Source: Streptomyces sp. NBC_00554 | Lineage (GTDB): Bacteria; Actinomycetota; Actinomycetes; Streptomycetales; Streptomycetaceae | Assembly (NCBI RefSeq): GCF_041431135.1 | Contig: NZ_CP107799.1 | Coordinates: 7,316,001 to 7,380,000 of the forward strand | DNA: 64,000 nt | Reading direction: 5' to 3' | Part shown: one piece after another, positions 55,881 through 64,000 of the stretch | Position numbering within the stretch: the first letter of the stretch is position 1 | Layout of the letters: each line of letters opens with the position of its first letter | The notes under the pieces: generated by a model | Told to the model about the DNA's origin: nothing | What the model saw: the letters and a program-made list of their open reading frames with translations, nothing else | The model's database searches: none | Position numbers and translations under genes: made by a program

Positions 55881-55977
55881 CGGGTGGGTGGGAGACCCGT
55901 CGCGGAGCGGCGGAGAAGGGTGCTGGGAGGCGGGGCGAGTCGGGTGGGTGGGTGGGAGAGCCGTCGCGGAGCGGCGG
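55881..55977. repeat. Imperfect direct repeat downstream of the WYL-regulator gene
   Basis: Two copies of a 33-bp unit containing GGAGACCCGTCGCGGAGCGG or a close variant lie about 60 bases apart (55881-55913 and 55945-55977). They occupy the space between the DUF4240 and WYL genes. The second copy has one additional GGGT unit just before it. No gene is visible in 55745-55999. Confidence 0.7.
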
Positions 55978-55999
55978 GGATCGGTGCCCAAAGGCGCGG

Positions 56000-56971
56000 T
56001 CACCGGTAAAGGGAGGCCAACCGAGCCGCGTCCCCAGCGAAGCGCTCACGTAGCGCCGCCGGCGACAGCACCTCCACCTCCGCCCCGAGCCCCGTCAGCT
56101 GCGAATGGGCGACCTCCTCGGACTCGACGGGGAGGGTGACGGTCACCCGGCCTCCGCTGTCCGGCGGCCCGGAGACGGACAGTGCCTCCCGAGCGGACGC
56201 GGGATCGACGACGTACGGAAGTCGTCGTACGCCCTCGGGAGACAGCCGTACGACGACCTCCGCCCGCAGGATGGACCGGGCGAACTCCTCGGCCCGCTCC
56301 GCCCAGAACCCCGGCAGGTCGAACCCCTCCTCCCGGCTGAAGCGGTCCGCGGCGCCGTCCACCGCCGTGAACCGGTCGATCCGGTACACCCGGAAGGACC
56401 CCGCCTCCGGCACCCGCGCGCACAGGTACCAGACGCCCGCCTTCAGCACGAGCCCGTACGGCTCAATGGCCCGCTCCACCTCGGCCTTCCCACGCCGGTA
56501 GCGCGCGGTGATCCGCCGGTCGTCCCACACCGCGTCCGCGACCATGGGCAGCAGCTCGGGCGCCTTGGGCTCGCTGAACCAGGCCGGCGCGTCCAGATGG
56601 AACCGCTGCGCCACCGTCCGCGAGGCGTCCCGCAGGGAGGGAAGCAGCGCCGCGGACACCTTCAGCCGGGCCGCCGAGGCCGCGTCCTCGAGCCCCATCT
56701 CGCGCAGCGCCCCCGGCACCCCGCTCAGGAACAGCGCCTCCGCCTCACTCCGGGCCAGCCCGGTCAGCCGCGTCCGATACCCGCCGACCAGCCGGTACCC
56801 GCCGGCCCGCCCCCGGTCCGCGTACACCGGGACCCCCGCCTCCGACAGCGCCTGCGCGTCCCGGGTGATCGTCCGCTCGGACACCTCCAGCTCCCGCGCC
56901 AGCTCGGCGGCGGTCATCGACGGCCGCGACTGGAGCAGCAGCACCATCTTGATCAGGCGGGCAGCGCGCAT
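56000..56971 (-). CDS. WYL-domain transcriptional regulator (YafY type)
   Basis: This 323-residue regulator has an N-terminal winged helix (MTAAELARELEVSERTITRD, followed by GRAGGYRLVGGYRTRLTGL). The WYL domain is at about 140-220 (IEPYGLVLKAGVWYLCARV, YRIDRFTAVDG) and an extension domain near the C-terminus. Family members sense ligands such as nucleic acids or metabolites. ATG 56971 (MRAARLIKMVLLLQSRPS) is the family-type start. Its target is unknown. Confidence 0.88.
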   Translation of the reverse strand: MRAARLIKMVLLLQSRPSMTAAELARELEVSERTITRDAQALSEAGVPVYADRGRAGGYRLVGGYRTRLTGLARSEAEALFLSGVPGALREMGLEDAASAARLKVSAALLPSLRDASRTVAQRFHLDAPAWFSEPKAPELLPMVADAVWDDRRITARYRRGKAEVERAIEPYGLVLKAGVWYLCARVPEAGSFRVYRIDRFTAVDGAADRFSREEGFDLPGFWAERAEEFARSILRAEVVVRLSPEGVRRLPYVVDPASAREALSVSGPPDSGGRVTVTLPVESEEVAHSQLTGLGAEVEVLSPAALRERFAGDAARLASLYR

Positions 56972-57000
56972 ACGTTCATGATGCCGCTCCCCGCCGACAG

Positions 57001-57032
57001 CGAAGGGGCACGGCAATCGCCGTACCCCTTCG
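57001..57032 (-). terminator. aceE terminator
   Basis: On the minus strand a 14-bp stem including one G-U pair (57032-57019 with 57014-57001, CGAAGGGGTACGGC) and a 4-nt loop lies 18 bases beyond the aceE stop. Confidence 0.85.
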
Positions 57033-57049
57033 CCTCAGAACTGCGGAAA

Positions 57050-59752
57050 CTACAGGCCGTACCGCTCCCGCGCTTCCTTCACCGCGGTGGCCTTGACCTC
57101 ACCACGGCGCGCGAGCTGCGCGAGTGCCGCGACGACGATCGACTCCGCGTCGACACCGAAGTGGCGGCGGGCGGCGTCACGGGTGTCGGACAGACCGAAG
57201 CCGTCGGCACCGAGCGAGGAGTAGTCCTGCTCGACCCACTGCGCGATCTGGTCCGGGACCTGGCGCATGTAGTCGGAGACCGCGAGGACCGGGCCCTCCG
57301 CGCCGTGCAGCGCCTGGCGTACGAACGGCACCCGCTCCTCGCCGCGCAGCAGCGCCGCGTCGGCGTCCAGGGCGTCGCGCCGCAGCTCGGTCCAGGAGGT
57401 CGCGGACCACACGTCGGCGGCCACACCCCACTCCTCGGCGAGCAGCTTCTGCGCCGCGAGGGTCCAGTGGATCGCCGTACCGGAGCCGACGAGCTGGATG
57501 CGCGCGGCGTTGGCGGCCGGGGACAGCCCCGCCGACTCGGCCGTGTTGAAGCGGTACAGGCCCTTGACGATGCCCTCGTCGATACCGAGTCCGGCCGGCT
57601 TGGCGGGCTGCGGGATCGGCTCGTTGTAGACCGTCAGGTAGTAGAAGACGTTCGGGTCCTCGCCGGGTGCCGCCTCGCCGTACATGCGGCGCAGACCGTC
57701 CTTGACGATCGTCGCGACCTCGTACGCGAATGCCGGGTCGTACGACATGGCCGCCGGGTTGGTCGCCGCGATGACGGGGGAGTGGCCGTCGGCGTGCTGC
57801 AGGCCCTCACCCGTCAGCGTCGTGCGTCCTGCCGTGGCGCCGACCAGGAAGCCGCGGCCGAGCTGGTCGCCGAGCTGCCACATCTGGTCGGCCGTGCGCT
57901 GCCAGCCGAACATCGAGTAGAAGATGTAGAACGGGATCATCGCTTCGCCGTGCGTGGAGTACGCGGTGGACGCGGCGATGAAGTCCGCCATGGAACCGGC
58001 CTCGGTGATCCCCTCGTTGAGGATCTGGCCGTCCTTGGCCTCCTTGTAGTACATCAACTGGTCGCGGTCGACCGGCTCGTACGTCTGGCCCTTGGGCGAG
58101 TAGATGCCGAGGGAGGGGAAGAGGCTCTCCATGCCGAAGGTGCGCGCCTCGTCGGGGACGATCGGCACCCAGCGCTTACCGGTCTGCTTGTCGCGGACCA
58201 GGTCCTTGACCAGGCGTACGAACGCCATGGTCGTGGCCACGTTCTGCGAGCCGGAACCCTTGTCGAAGGACGTGAACGTCTTGTCGGCGGGGGCGGGCAG
58301 CGGCGCGAGCGCGTGCGTACGGCGGGCCGGGGCCGGGCCGCCGAGGGCCGCGCGGCGCTCCTGGAGGTAGCGGACCTCGGGGGAGTCGGCGCCGGGGTGG
58401 CCGTAAGGCACCACACCGTCGACGAACTGGCTGTCGGAGATGGGCAGTTCGAGCAGGTCACGCATCTGCTTGAACTCGTCCGTCGACAGCTTCTTCATCT
58501 GGTGGTTGGCGTTCTTAGACGCGAAGCCCTCGCCCAGGGTGTGGCCCTTGACCGTCTGGGCCAGGATGACCGTCGGCGCGCCCTTGTGCTCGACGGCCGC
58601 CTTGTAGGCCGCGTACACCTTGCTCGCCTCGTGACCGCCGCGCGAGAGGTGGAAACACTCGAGGATCTTGTCGTCGCTCAGCAGCTGCGCCATCGCGACG
58701 AGCGCCGGGTCCTTGCCGAAGAAGTCCTGGCGGATGTAGGCGGCGTCGCGGGTCTGGTACGTCTGCACCTGGGCGTCCGGCACCTCGCGGAGCCGTCGTA
58801 CGAGCGCCCCCGTGGTGTCGAGCCGGAACAGCTCGTCCCAGGCGTTGCCCCACAGCGACTTGATGACGTTCCAGCCGGCGCCGCGGAACTGGGCCTCCAG
58901 CTCCTGCACGATCTTGAAGTTGGCGCGGACCGGGCCGTCGAGGCGCTGCAGGTTGCAGTTGATGACGAAGGTCAGGTTGTCCAGACCCTCGCGGGAGGCC
59001 AGCGCGAGTGCCGCCGTCGACTCCGGCTCATCCATCTCGCCGTCACCGAGGAACGCCCACACGTGGGACGCGGACACGTCCTTGATGTTGCGGCTGGTGA
59101 GGTAGCGGTTGAAGCGCGCCTGGTAGATCGCGGAGAGCGGGCCGAGGCCCATCGACACCGTCGGGAACTCCCACAGCCAGGGGAGGCGGCGCGGGTGCGG
59201 GTACGAGGGCAGACCGTCGCCGCCGGACTCGCGGCGGAAGTGGTCGAGGTGGTGCTCGGTCAGCCGGCCGTCGAGGAAGGCGCGGGCGTAGATGCCGGGG
59301 GAGGCGTGGCCCTGGATGTAGAGCTGGTCGCCGGACCCGTCACCCTCCTTGCCCTTGAAGAAGTGGTTGAAGCCGGTCTCGTAGAGCCAGGCAGCGGAGG
59401 CGAAGGTGGCGATGTGGCCGCCGACGCCGTATTTGCTGCCCCGGGTCACCATCGCGGCCGCGTTCCAGCGGTTCCACGCGGTGATCCGGTTCTCCATCGC
59501 CTGGTCGCCGTCCGCGACGGGCTCGGCGGCGGTGGGGATGGTGTTGACGTAGTCGGTCTCAAGCAGCTTGGGCAGCGCGAGGCCGTTGCCCTCGGCGCGC
59601 TCCAGTGTGCGGCGCATCAGATACACGGCACGGTGCGGCCCGGCCGCCTTGGTGACGGCGTCCAGGGAGGCCTGCCATTCGGCGGTCTCCTCGGGGTCGC
59701 GGTCCGGGAGCTGGTCGAGCTCGCTCGGCTGGATAGCGGTGGGGTCGGTCAT
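57050..59752 (-). CDS. aceE: Pyruvate dehydrogenase E1 component, homodimeric type
   Basis: This 900-residue thiamine-diphosphate enzyme decarboxylates pyruvate and passes acetyl to lipoyl-E2. It shows the cofactor motif GDGEMDEPES followed by NLTFVINCNLQRLDGPVR, the N-terminal SKYGVGGHIATFASAAWLYE, GHASPGIYARAFLDGRL and C-terminal VFYYLTVYNEPIPQP. ATG 59752 has GGAAGG upstream. A FadR-type regulator gene lies upstream in the same direction, separated by 294 bases with short palindromic repeats. No acetyl-transferring E2 gene is adjacent. Confidence 0.96.
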   Translation of the reverse strand: MTDPTAIQPSELDQLPDRDPEETAEWQASLDAVTKAAGPHRAVYLMRRTLERAEGNGLALPKLLETDYVNTIPTAAEPVADGDQAMENRITAWNRWNAAAMVTRGSKYGVGGHIATFASAAWLYETGFNHFFKGKEGDGSGDQLYIQGHASPGIYARAFLDGRLTEHHLDHFRRESGGDGLPSYPHPRRLPWLWEFPTVSMGLGPLSAIYQARFNRYLTSRNIKDVSASHVWAFLGDGEMDEPESTAALALASREGLDNLTFVINCNLQRLDGPVRANFKIVQELEAQFRGAGWNVIKSLWGNAWDELFRLDTTGALVRRLREVPDAQVQTYQTRDAAYIRQDFFGKDPALVAMAQLLSDDKILECFHLSRGGHEASKVYAAYKAAVEHKGAPTVILAQTVKGHTLGEGFASKNANHQMKKLSTDEFKQMRDLLELPISDSQFVDGVVPYGHPGADSPEVRYLQERRAALGGPAPARRTHALAPLPAPADKTFTSFDKGSGSQNVATTMAFVRLVKDLVRDKQTGKRWVPIVPDEARTFGMESLFPSLGIYSPKGQTYEPVDRDQLMYYKEAKDGQILNEGITEAGSMADFIAASTAYSTHGEAMIPFYIFYSMFGWQRTADQMWQLGDQLGRGFLVGATAGRTTLTGEGLQHADGHSPVIAATNPAAMSYDPAFAYEVATIVKDGLRRMYGEAAPGEDPNVFYYLTVYNEPIPQPAKPAGLGIDEGIVKGLYRFNTAESAGLSPAANAARIQLVGSGTAIHWTLAAQKLLAEEWGVAADVWSATSWTELRRDALDADAALLRGEERVPFVRQALHGAEGPVLAVSDYMRQVPDQIAQWVEQDYSSLGADGFGLSDTRDAARRHFGVDAESIVVAALAQLARRGEVKATAVKEARERYGL

Positions 59753-59931
59753 TGCGCCGCCTTCCGGATGCGGAGGGGGGTTCCCTCGTCGGTAAGGGGT
59801 TTTCGGGTGCCCTTGATGTCTTTGGCAGGACAGGGCGGCGGGCTCTGGTGGGAGCCCGGGGTGACTGTAACTCCCTGATCGATGATCGATCAAAGGGTTC
59901 CAGGGCAAAACCTCTCCAGATCGAGAAAGTC

Positions 59932-59968
59932 GGCACGGGGTGCCTTCAAGCCAGGCACGGGGTGCCTT
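59932..59968. repeat. Tandem palindromic repeats upstream of aceE
   Basis: GGCACGGGGTGCCTT occurs twice (59932-59946 and 59954-59968), each containing the palindrome GGCA-CGGGG-TGCC. CAAAGGGTT also occurs twice at about 59891 and 59975, flanking them. They sit about 180-215 bases upstream of the aceE start and could be regulator sites. The region 59753-60046 has no other gene. Confidence 0.55.
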
Positions 59969-60046
59969 GGATTCAAAGGGTTTTCCCAGGTGAGCGGGGG
60001 TGCGCTCCGCTGTGTCGCGTGCTCTGCGGTGCGTGTGTCGCGTGCT

Positions 60047-60670
60047 TCAGGCGCGCGGCGCGCAGCCCAGTACGTGCGCCTTCACGAGGTCGGCGATCAG
60101 CGGGTCCCGGCGGCGGAACGCGTCCACGAGGGCCTCGTGCTCCTCCGCGTACGACTGCTGTACGGTCCCCAGCCAGCGGATCGACAGAGCCGTGAACACC
60201 TCGATGCCCAGGCCCTCCCAGGTGTGCAGGAGGACCGAGTTCCCGGCCGCCCGGACCAGCTCCCGGTGGAAGCCGACGGTGTGCCGGACCTGGCCGGTCC
60301 CGTCGGACAGCCGGTCGGCCTCGTAGAGCGCCGTGACGTGCGGCTCCAGGGCCGAGCAGTCCTGGGCGAGCCGCTCGGCCGCCAGCTCCGCCGCGATGGC
60401 CTCCAGACCGGCCCGTACGGGATAGCTCTCCTCCAGGTCGGCCGCGGTCAGATTCCGTACCCGTACGCCCTTGTTGGGCGCCGACTCGATCAGCCGCAGC
60501 GACTCCAGCTCGCGCAGCGCTTCCCGCACCGGCGTCTGGCTGACCTCCAGCTCGGTCGCGATCCGCCGCTCCACGATCCGCTCGCCCGGCTTCCAGCGCC
60601 CGCTGACGATCCCCTCCACGATGTGCTCGCGGATCTGTTCGCGCAGCGAGTGGACGACGGGCGCGGTCAT
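60047..60670 (-). CDS. GntR-family regulator, FadR (FCD) subfamily
   Basis: This 207-residue regulator has a winged helix (IVEGIVSGRWKPGERIVERR, ATELEVSQTPVREALRELES) and an FCD ligand-binding domain with AHVLGCAPRA at its end. FadR-type members respond to carboxylic acids; sitting before aceE, pyruvate or a related acid is a fair guess. AAGGAG lies 7 bases before ATG 60670. A candidate operator overlaps its promoter region. Confidence 0.88.
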   Translation of the reverse strand: MTAPVVHSLREQIREHIVEGIVSGRWKPGERIVERRIATELEVSQTPVREALRELESLRLIESAPNKGVRVRNLTAADLEESYPVRAGLEAIAAELAAERLAQDCSALEPHVTALYEADRLSDGTGQVRHTVGFHRELVRAAGNSVLLHTWEGLGIEVFTALSIRWLGTVQQSYAEEHEALVDAFRRRDPLIADLVKAHVLGCAPRA

Positions 60671-60712
60671 GAAGTGCTCCTTGTACTGGGGGCGTGCCGG
60701 CCCCAAGGGCGT

Positions 60713-60727
60713 TTGACGTTTAGACAA
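60713..60727. promoter_or_regulatory. Candidate operator of the FadR-type gene
   Basis: TTGACGTTTAGACAA is an imperfect palindrome (TTGxC...GxCAA) 43 bases upstream of the regulator's start. Its symmetry resembles FadR-type operators. Autoregulation is inferred. Confidence 0.45.
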
Positions 60728-60950
60728 TAAGGCCGCGCCGCCGCCGAGGAGAGGCGCACAGGGGCGCTTTCGCGCAGGTGAGACGAGACTTACACGCTCG
60801 CAGAGCGAGCGCCTTTGTAAAGACCCGTACCGGGTGCGGTGCGGAGGTGTCACGGCCGTGTCACCCCGTGAACTCGCGGGGCCCGCACGGCGTGGGGGTC
60901 GGCACAGGGGTCGCCGTCAGGAGCGCCCCTGGGCACAGCAGGGGGATGAC

Positions 60951-61616
60951 ATGAACGAGCGCGGGCTTCGCCGGGCGACGGCGGCAGTGGTGGCAGGGCT
61001 GGTTGTGGGCTTGACGGGATGCCAGCAGATGGCCACGGGGGCGGCGGCGGAGCCGGGCGGTGGTACGAAAACCGTCGTCGGGATGGCGGGGCCCCAGCAG
61101 CCCACCGGTTCCGGCGGCGCCTGCGTCTTCGTCAAGCCGGACGGCGCACAGAAGCTCGGGCACGTCGGCTGGGGCTTCCGGATCACGGGAACGAACCGCT
61201 GGGTCTACGGCGCGGTGGAGAACCCCTCCGGCAAGCTCCACACCCCGCCCGGCGGCGACATCGGCGCCTGGCACGCGGAGGGCACCTACGCCCGCATGCT
61301 CGGCGACATGTCCCGGGACGCGTACTACCCCGGCAGGTCGGAACACCCGTACAGCCGCTACCGCTGCACCGGATCCACGAGCAGTGATGTGCCGGCCGCC
61401 CGGGCGATGATCCGCAAGGTCGAAGGGCGCGGCTTCCTCGTCGGCAGGGACCCGAAGACCGGAAACCTCACCTCATGGGACTGCCTCGACGCGACGTACG
61501 ACGTCCTCAGGGCGTACCGGACGCAGCGGCTGACGCCCGCCGCCAAGCTGTCCATTCCGAACGTGTGGGTGGAGACGCTGTGGGGCTGGTCGGACAAGAC
61601 GCTGAAGCCGCGCTAG
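60951..61616 (+). CDS. Secreted lipoprotein of unknown function
   Basis: This 221-residue protein has a lipoprotein signal (ATAAVVAGLVVGLTGC; Cys at about residue 22). The mature part contains CVFVKPDGAQKLGHVGWGFR, ENPSGKLHTPPGGDIGAWHA, YPGRSEHPYSRYRC and SWDCLDATYDVLRAYRTQ, a pattern with Cys and His that resembles secreted peptidase-like or NlpC-like folds, though I cannot name a family. GGGGGA precedes ATG 60951. It converges on sucB with a strong terminator between them. Confidence 0.8.
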   Translation: MNERGLRRATAAVVAGLVVGLTGCQQMATGAAAEPGGGTKTVVGMAGPQQPTGSGGACVFVKPDGAQKLGHVGWGFRITGTNRWVYGAVENPSGKLHTPPGGDIGAWHAEGTYARMLGDMSRDAYYPGRSEHPYSRYRCTGSTSSDVPAARAMIRKVEGRGFLVGRDPKTGNLTSWDCLDATYDVLRAYRTQRLTPAAKLSIPNVWVETLWGWSDKTLKPR

Positions 61617-61620
61617 AAAT

Positions 61621-61659
61621 GCGATGCCCCCGCCCGGAAGTTCCGGACGGGGGCATCGC
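61621..61659. terminator. Bidirectional terminator before sucB end
   Basis: An outer 12-bp stem (61621-61632 with 61648-61659, GCGATGCCCCCG) continues after one mismatch into an inner CCGGAA/TTCCGG pairing. It serves both convergent genes. Confidence 0.92.
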
Positions 61660-61672
61660 ACAAGCGGTTCGG

Positions 61673-63463
61673 TTACAGGCCGAGCTCGACCTCGAACTCG
61701 CCCGCCTCCAGGATCGCCTTGACCGCGGTCAGGTAACGGGCCGCGTCGGCGCCGTCCACCAGACGGTGGTCGTAGGAGAGCGTCAGGTACGTCATGTCGC
61801 GGACGCCGATGACGGTGCCCTCTTCCGTCTCGATGACGGCCGGACGCTTGACCGTGGCGCCGATGCCCAGGATCGCGACCTGGTTCGGCGGCACGATGAT
61901 CGTGTCGAAGAGCGCGCCGCGCGAGCCGGTGTTGGAGATGGTGAAGGTCGCGCCGGACAGCTCGTCCGGGGTGATCTTGTTGGCCCGGACCTTGCCCGCC
62001 AGTTCGGCGGTGGCCTTGGAGATACCGGCGATGTTCAGGTCGCCCGCGTGCTTGATGACCGGGGTCATCAGGCCCTTCTCGGAGTCCACCGCGATACCGA
62101 TGCTCTCGGTGTCGAAGTAGGTGATCGTGCCCTCTTCGACGTTGATCCGGGCGTTGACGGCCGGGTGGGCCTTCAGCGCCTGGGCCGCCGCCTTCACGAA
62201 GAACGGCATCGGGGAGAGCTTGACGCCCTCGCGGGCCGCGAAGGAGTCCTTCGCCTGCGCGCGCAGCCTCATCAGCCGCGTGACGTCGACCTCGACGACC
62301 GAGGACAGCTGGGCCTGCTCGTGCAGGGCCTTCACCATGTTGTCGCCGATGACCTTGCGGATGCGGGGCATCTTGACGGTCTGGCCGCGCAGCGGAGAGG
62401 CCTCCAGAGCCGGCGCCTTCTTGGCGGCAGCCGGGGCAGCGGCGGCCGGAGCCGGAGCGGCTGCGGCGGCCTTCGCGGCCTCGGCGGCGGCGATGACGTC
62501 CTGCTTGCGGATACGGCCGCCGACGCCGGTGCCCTTGACGGTGGCCAGGTCGACGCCGTTCTCGGCGGCGAGCTTGCGCACCAGCGGGGTCACGTACGCG
62601 CCTTCGTCACCGGAGGTCGCGGCGGGAGCCGGGGCCGGGATGACGGGGGCGGGCGCCGCGACCGGCGCGGGAGCCGGGGCCGCGGGCTGGACCGGAGCCG
62701 GGGCGGCTGCCACCGGAGCGGCAGGCGCGGGAGCCGGGACAGCGGGCGCGACGGGGGCGGGCGGAGCGACCGGAGCCGCGGGGGCGACCGGAGCCGGGGC
62801 AGCGGCGGCGGGAGCGGCCGGAGCCGCCGGGGCAGCCGCGGCCGGAGCCGCGCCGGGAGCGCCGATGACGGCCAGCCTGGCACCGACCTCGGCGGTCTCG
62901 TCCTCGCCCACCACGATCTCAAGCAGCACGCCGGCGACCGGCGACGGGATCTCGGTGTCGACCTTGTCCGTGGAGACCTCGAGTAGCGGCTCGTCCTCCG
63001 CGACCTCCTCGCCGACCTCCTTCAGCCAGCGGGTGACGGTGCCCTCGGTGACCGACTCGCCCAGTGCGGGCAGCACGACGTCGGTACCGGAGGCGCCACC
63101 GGCCGGAGCGGCAGGGGCGGCGACGGGGGCGGCCGGAGCCGCGGGGGCCTCGGCCACTGGGGCCGGGGCAGCGGGGGCGGCCACGGGCTCGGCGACGGGG
63201 GCCGGGGCGGCAGCGGGCGCACCCGAGCCGTCGTCGATGACGGCCAGCTCGGCGCCGACCTCCACCGTCTCGTCCTCGGCGACCTTGATGGAGGCGAGCA
63301 CACCGGCTACGGGCGAGGGGATCTCGGTGTCGACCTTGTCGGTCGACACCTCCAGCAGCGGCTCGTCGGCCTCGACGCGCTCGCCCTCTGCCTTCAGCCA
63401 GCGGGTGACAGTGCCCTCGGTGACGCTCTCGCCGAGCGCCGGAAGGGTTACGGAAACCGCCAT
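61673..63463 (-). CDS. sucB: 2-oxoglutarate dehydrogenase E2 component, dihydrolipoyllysine succinyltransferase
   Basis: This 596-residue E2 enzyme has two lipoyl domains, each with the lipoylated Lys in STDKVDTEIPSP (about 42 and 166), joined by long Ala/Pro linkers. The E1/E3-binding domain (about 293-330, VTPLVRKLAAENGVDLATVK) and the catalytic domain with SYDHRLVDGADAARYL near the C-terminus follow. AAGGAG lies before ATG 63463. It follows lpd (63571 onward) after 107 bases, so E2 and E3 are co-expressed. Actinobacterial E2 proteins of this type may serve both pyruvate and 2-oxoglutarate complexes; the label sucB follows convention. Confidence 0.95.
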   Translation of the reverse strand: MAVSVTLPALGESVTEGTVTRWLKAEGERVEADEPLLEVSTDKVDTEIPSPVAGVLASIKVAEDETVEVGAELAVIDDGSGAPAAAPAPVAEPVAAPAAPAPVAEAPAAPAAPVAAPAAPAGGASGTDVVLPALGESVTEGTVTRWLKEVGEEVAEDEPLLEVSTDKVDTEIPSPVAGVLLEIVVGEDETAEVGARLAVIGAPGAAPAAAAPAAPAAPAAAAPAPVAPAAPVAPPAPVAPAVPAPAPAAPVAAAPAPVQPAAPAPAPVAAPAPVIPAPAPAATSGDEGAYVTPLVRKLAAENGVDLATVKGTGVGGRIRKQDVIAAAEAAKAAAAAPAPAAAAPAAAKKAPALEASPLRGQTVKMPRIRKVIGDNMVKALHEQAQLSSVVEVDVTRLMRLRAQAKDSFAAREGVKLSPMPFFVKAAAQALKAHPAVNARINVEEGTITYFDTESIGIAVDSEKGLMTPVIKHAGDLNIAGISKATAELAGKVRANKITPDELSGATFTISNTGSRGALFDTIIVPPNQVAILGIGATVKRPAVIETEEGTVIGVRDMTYLTLSYDHRLVDGADAARYLTAVKAILEAGEFEVELGL

Positions 63464-63570
63464 GGTTTCTGTTGCTCCTTACGAATGGTGCGGAAGTCTG
63501 TGGTCGTCGTCGCGCCTGCTCGACGCGGTGACTGGGGACAGCCGGTGGCTGAAGGTCAGCCGCCCGCTGA

Positions 63571-64000
63571 TCAGTCGTGCGAGTGCAGCGGCTTGCCCGC
63601 GAGGGCCAGGTGGGCCTCGCCGAGCGCCTCGCTTTGCGTCGGGTGCGCGTGGATGAGCTGCGCGACCTCGGCCGGCAGCGCCTCCCAGTTGTAGATCAGC
63701 TGGGCTTCGCCGACCTGCTCGCCCATACGGTCACCGACCATGTGGACGCCGACCACGGCACCGTCCTTCACCTGGACGAGCTTGATCTCGCCCGAGGTGT
63801 TGAGGATCTTGCTCTTGCCGTTGCCCGCGAGGTTGTACTTCAGAGCGACGACCTTGTCCGCGCCGTAGATCTCCTTGGCCTTGGCCTCGGTGATACCCAC
63901 GGAGGCGACCTCGGGGTGGCAGTACGTCACCCGGGGGACACCGTCGTAGTCGATCGGAACGGTCTTGAGACCGGCCAGACGCTCCGCCACCAGGATGCCC
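63571..64000 (-). CDS. lpd: Dihydrolipoamide dehydrogenase (E3), C-terminal part (cut by window edge)
   Basis: About 142 C-terminal residues are inside the window. They form the dimerisation domain: VPRVTYCHPEVASVGITEAK, VHMVGDRMGEQVGEAQLIYN and the catalytic His-Glu motif LIHAHPTQSEALGEAHLAL. E3 reoxidises dihydrolipoyl groups of E2 using FAD and NAD. The frame continues beyond position 64000, so the N-terminus is outside the window. The sucB gene follows 107 bases downstream. Confidence 0.95.
   Translation of the reverse strand, partial: GILVAERLAGLKTVPIDYDGVPRVTYCHPEVASVGITEAKAKEIYGADKVVALKYNLAGNGKSKILNTSGEIKLVQVKDGAVVGVHMVGDRMGEQVGEAQLIYNWEALPAEVAQLIHAHPTQSEALGEAHLALAGKPLHSHD

Noticed and set aside
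59880..59894. GATCGAT palindromes as an origin or attachment site
   Set aside because: Only two short, common words occur, with no adjacent replication or recombination gene.
62601..62880. Ala/Pro-coding tandem sequence that looks like a DNA repeat
   Set aside because: It is the normal Ala/Pro linker of the SucB protein, and the repetition is at protein level.

Overview
The window looks like a core segment of a Streptomyces chromosome. GC content is very high, codon third positions are strongly G/C, and GTG starts are common. The gene families are typical of the genus: MalR/MalEFG, paired GlnA/GlnII glutamine synthetases, LipA/LipB, a homodimeric AceE and a multi-lipoyl SucB. From memory, the gene order from malR to lpd resembles S. 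coelicolor roughly from SCO2232 down to SCO2180. No tRNA, rRNA, CRISPR array, IS element or prophage gene was seen.

Layout. Positions 1-15754 form a starch and maltodextrin island. It holds the LacI-type repressor malR (cut by the window edge), the malEFG ABC importer, the alpha-glucosidase aglA, two divergent secreted alpha-amylases and a giant two-catalytic-domain pullulanase/amylase. CTTGC-type repeats overlap the promoters of malE, one amylase and the pullulanase. Secreted enzymes would cut starch and pullulan, MalEFG would import the oligosaccharides (its ATPase is not encoded here), and AglA would release glucose.

Positions 15826-29447 hold regulators and envelope genes: a PP2C phosphatase with a receiver-like domain, a TetR/di-iron/ferredoxin-reductase operon, an unusual membrane-tethered sigma-like protein, a TPR protein, a secreted DUF1996 protein, a NarL-type two-component system, an epimerase-like gene and a GlnRII-like regulator. 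Positions 29564-41111 are the nitrogen segment, with glnII and glnA each preceded by a GlnR-type box. Interspersed are a small gene under what looks like double DNA-damage control, an AlkZ/YcaQ-type winged-helix protein, a DUF2252 protein and htpX-pspAB.

Positions 41252-50859 carry a flavin-dependent monooxygenase and its flavin reductase, a DUF4191 protein, lipA and lipB, a large helix-turn-helix regulator, an FAD oxidoreductase and a peptidoglycan-binding amidase. Positions 51035-64000 hold a MarP-like membrane protease, TetR, GNAT, a TIGR01777 epimerase, DUF4240 and WYL genes, then the 2-oxoacid dehydrogenase genes aceE, sucB and lpd (cut by the window edge) with a FadR-type regulator. The lipoate genes lie less than 20 kb from the enzymes that need lipoate.

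The most unusual items are a GC-rich palindromic repeat (two full copies of about 195 bp and one half copy) that abuts stop codons, the sigma-like/membrane fusion, the candidate PafBC plus LexA promoter at about 32.48 kb, and the TetR-controlled di-iron/reductase operon.
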